From: Hyphomicrobiaceae bacterium
GTDB taxonomy: Bacteria; Pseudomonadota; Alphaproteobacteria; Rhizobiales; Hyphomicrobiaceae
Assembly (NCBI GenBank): GCA_021775715.1
Contig: JAJFHI010000116.1
Coordinates: 1 to 5,646, forward strand
Direction of reading: 5' to 3'
DNA: 5,646 nucleotides
In this document: positions 4,990 to 5,646 of the stretch, in pieces
Numbering within the stretch: the first letter of the stretch is position 1
Layout of the letters: the number at the start of each line of letters is the position of its first letter
Position numbers and translations under genes: made by a program
Notes under the pieces: model-generated
What the model saw: the letters and a program-made list of their open reading frames with translations, nothing else
Databases searched by the model: none
Told to the model about the DNA's origin: nothing

Positions 4990-5646
4990 ATGTATTCAAT
5001 CAAAGAAATTTTCTACACGCTTCAGGGCGAAGGGGCTAACGCAGGGCGGCCTGCAGTCTTCTGCCGGTTTACCGGCTGTAATCTGTGGTCAGGCCGCGAG
5101 AAAGACCGCGCCACCGCTGTCTGCCAGTTTTGCGACACGGACTTCGTTGGCACCGACGGGATTGGTGGCGGCAAATTCGAGACGGCTGAAGCGGTCGCAG
5201 AAGCCATGTTGGCCGTCCGATCGGCCGATGACACCTGGACAAGACATAACGCCGACGCTTACGGCCGGGTGCAACCAATTCTTGCCGTGCTGACGGGCGG
5301 CGAGCCCATGTTGCAGGTCAATCTTCCGCTGATCCGCGCGTTGCATGACGCAGGCTTTGAAATTGCTGTTGAGACCAATGGAACGATCCCGGTGCCCGGC
5401 TCCATCGACTGGGTGTGCGTCAGCCCGAAAGCGGGCGCGCCACTCTCACAGATCTGGGGCGATGAACTGAAACTGGTCTACCCCCAGCGCGGCATCGACC
5501 CGGCTGATGTTGTCAGGCTTGATTTCAAAAACCGCTATCTCCAACCCATGGACGGGCCCGAAATTGCGTCAAATACCGCCGCCACGATTGACTATTGCAA
5601 GGCGCACCCGGAATGGCGGTTGTCGGTCCAAACCCACAAAACGCTG
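4990..5646 (+). CDS. queE: 7-carboxy-7-deazaguanine synthase QueE, 3' end cut by the window
   Basis: QueE is a radical SAM enzyme that rearranges 6-carboxytetrahydropterin to 7-carboxy-7-deazaguanine, the substrate of QueC. The frame is open for 219 codons to the edge and ends in VQTHKTL, close to the usual C-terminus, so only a few residues are missing. Visible features: FYTLQGEGANAGRPAVF (8-24), the [4Fe-4S] ligands Cys30, Cys45 and Cys48 spaced CX14CX2C, SAM-contact TGGEP (102-106), VETNGT (127-132), SPKAG (145-149) and QPMDGP near the end. CX14CX2C is the extended cluster loop known from a subset of QueE proteins rather than the standard radical SAM CX3CX2C. ATG 4990 fits the conserved MYSIKEIF start; an in-frame GTG lies just before it at 4987. 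No good ribosome site is seen. A TTGACT at 4952-4957 could be a -35 box, but the matching -10 (TGGAAC) is poor. Confidence 0.96.
   Translation, partial: MYSIKEIFYTLQGEGANAGRPAVFCRFTGCNLWSGREKDRATAVCQFCDTDFVGTDGIGGGKFETAEAVAEAMLAVRSADDTWTRHNADAYGRVQPILAVLTGGEPMLQVNLPLIRALHDAGFEIAVETNGTIPVPGSIDWVCVSPKAGAPLSQIWGDELKLVYPQRGIDPADVVRLDFKNRYLQPMDGPEIASNTAATIDYCKAHPEWRLSVQTHKTL

Overview
The window looks like ordinary alphaproteobacterial chromosome, most likely from the Hyphomicrobiales (Rhizobiales) or a close relative. The enolase and QueC/QueE proteins have alphaproteobacterial character. The two porins carry the N-terminal LEDR..LE...RKGNR signature that I associate with porins of that order. 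This placement comes from reading protein motifs, not from a database search.

Layout: (1) 1-551, minus strand: the 5' part of eno (enolase), running off the left edge. (2) 552-883: divergent spacer with a candidate eno promoter, an eno leader hairpin and two inverted repeats on the porin side. (3) 884-2182 and about 2346-3626, plus strand: two tandem paralogous outer-membrane porins with signal peptides and C-terminal Phe. They are clearly homologous but well diverged. (4) 3666-4382, plus strand: queC, only 39 bp after the second porin. (5) 4383-4989: a 607-bp stretch with no convincing gene, full of short direct repeats, palindromes and hairpins. (6) 4990-5646, plus strand: queE, nearly complete, cut by the right edge only a few codons before its expected end.

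How the genes work together: QueE and QueC catalyse consecutive steps of 7-deazaguanine synthesis. QueE makes 7-carboxy-7-deazaguanine, and QueC converts it to preQ0, the precursor of the tRNA base queuosine. QueD, which acts just before QueE and is often encoded next to them, is not in the window, and the 607-bp structured spacer lies between queC and queE. The porins form passive outer-membrane channels. Their link to queC is only positional, though the spacing and lack of a visible terminator would allow read-through. Enolase is an unrelated housekeeping gene transcribed the other way.

I found no convincing new protein system. The least explained part is the spacer at 4383-4989. It holds a permuted, inverted set of exact 9-bp blocks and a pair of diverged hairpin repeats, which could be an interspersed repeat element, a structured RNA, or the scar of an insertion.
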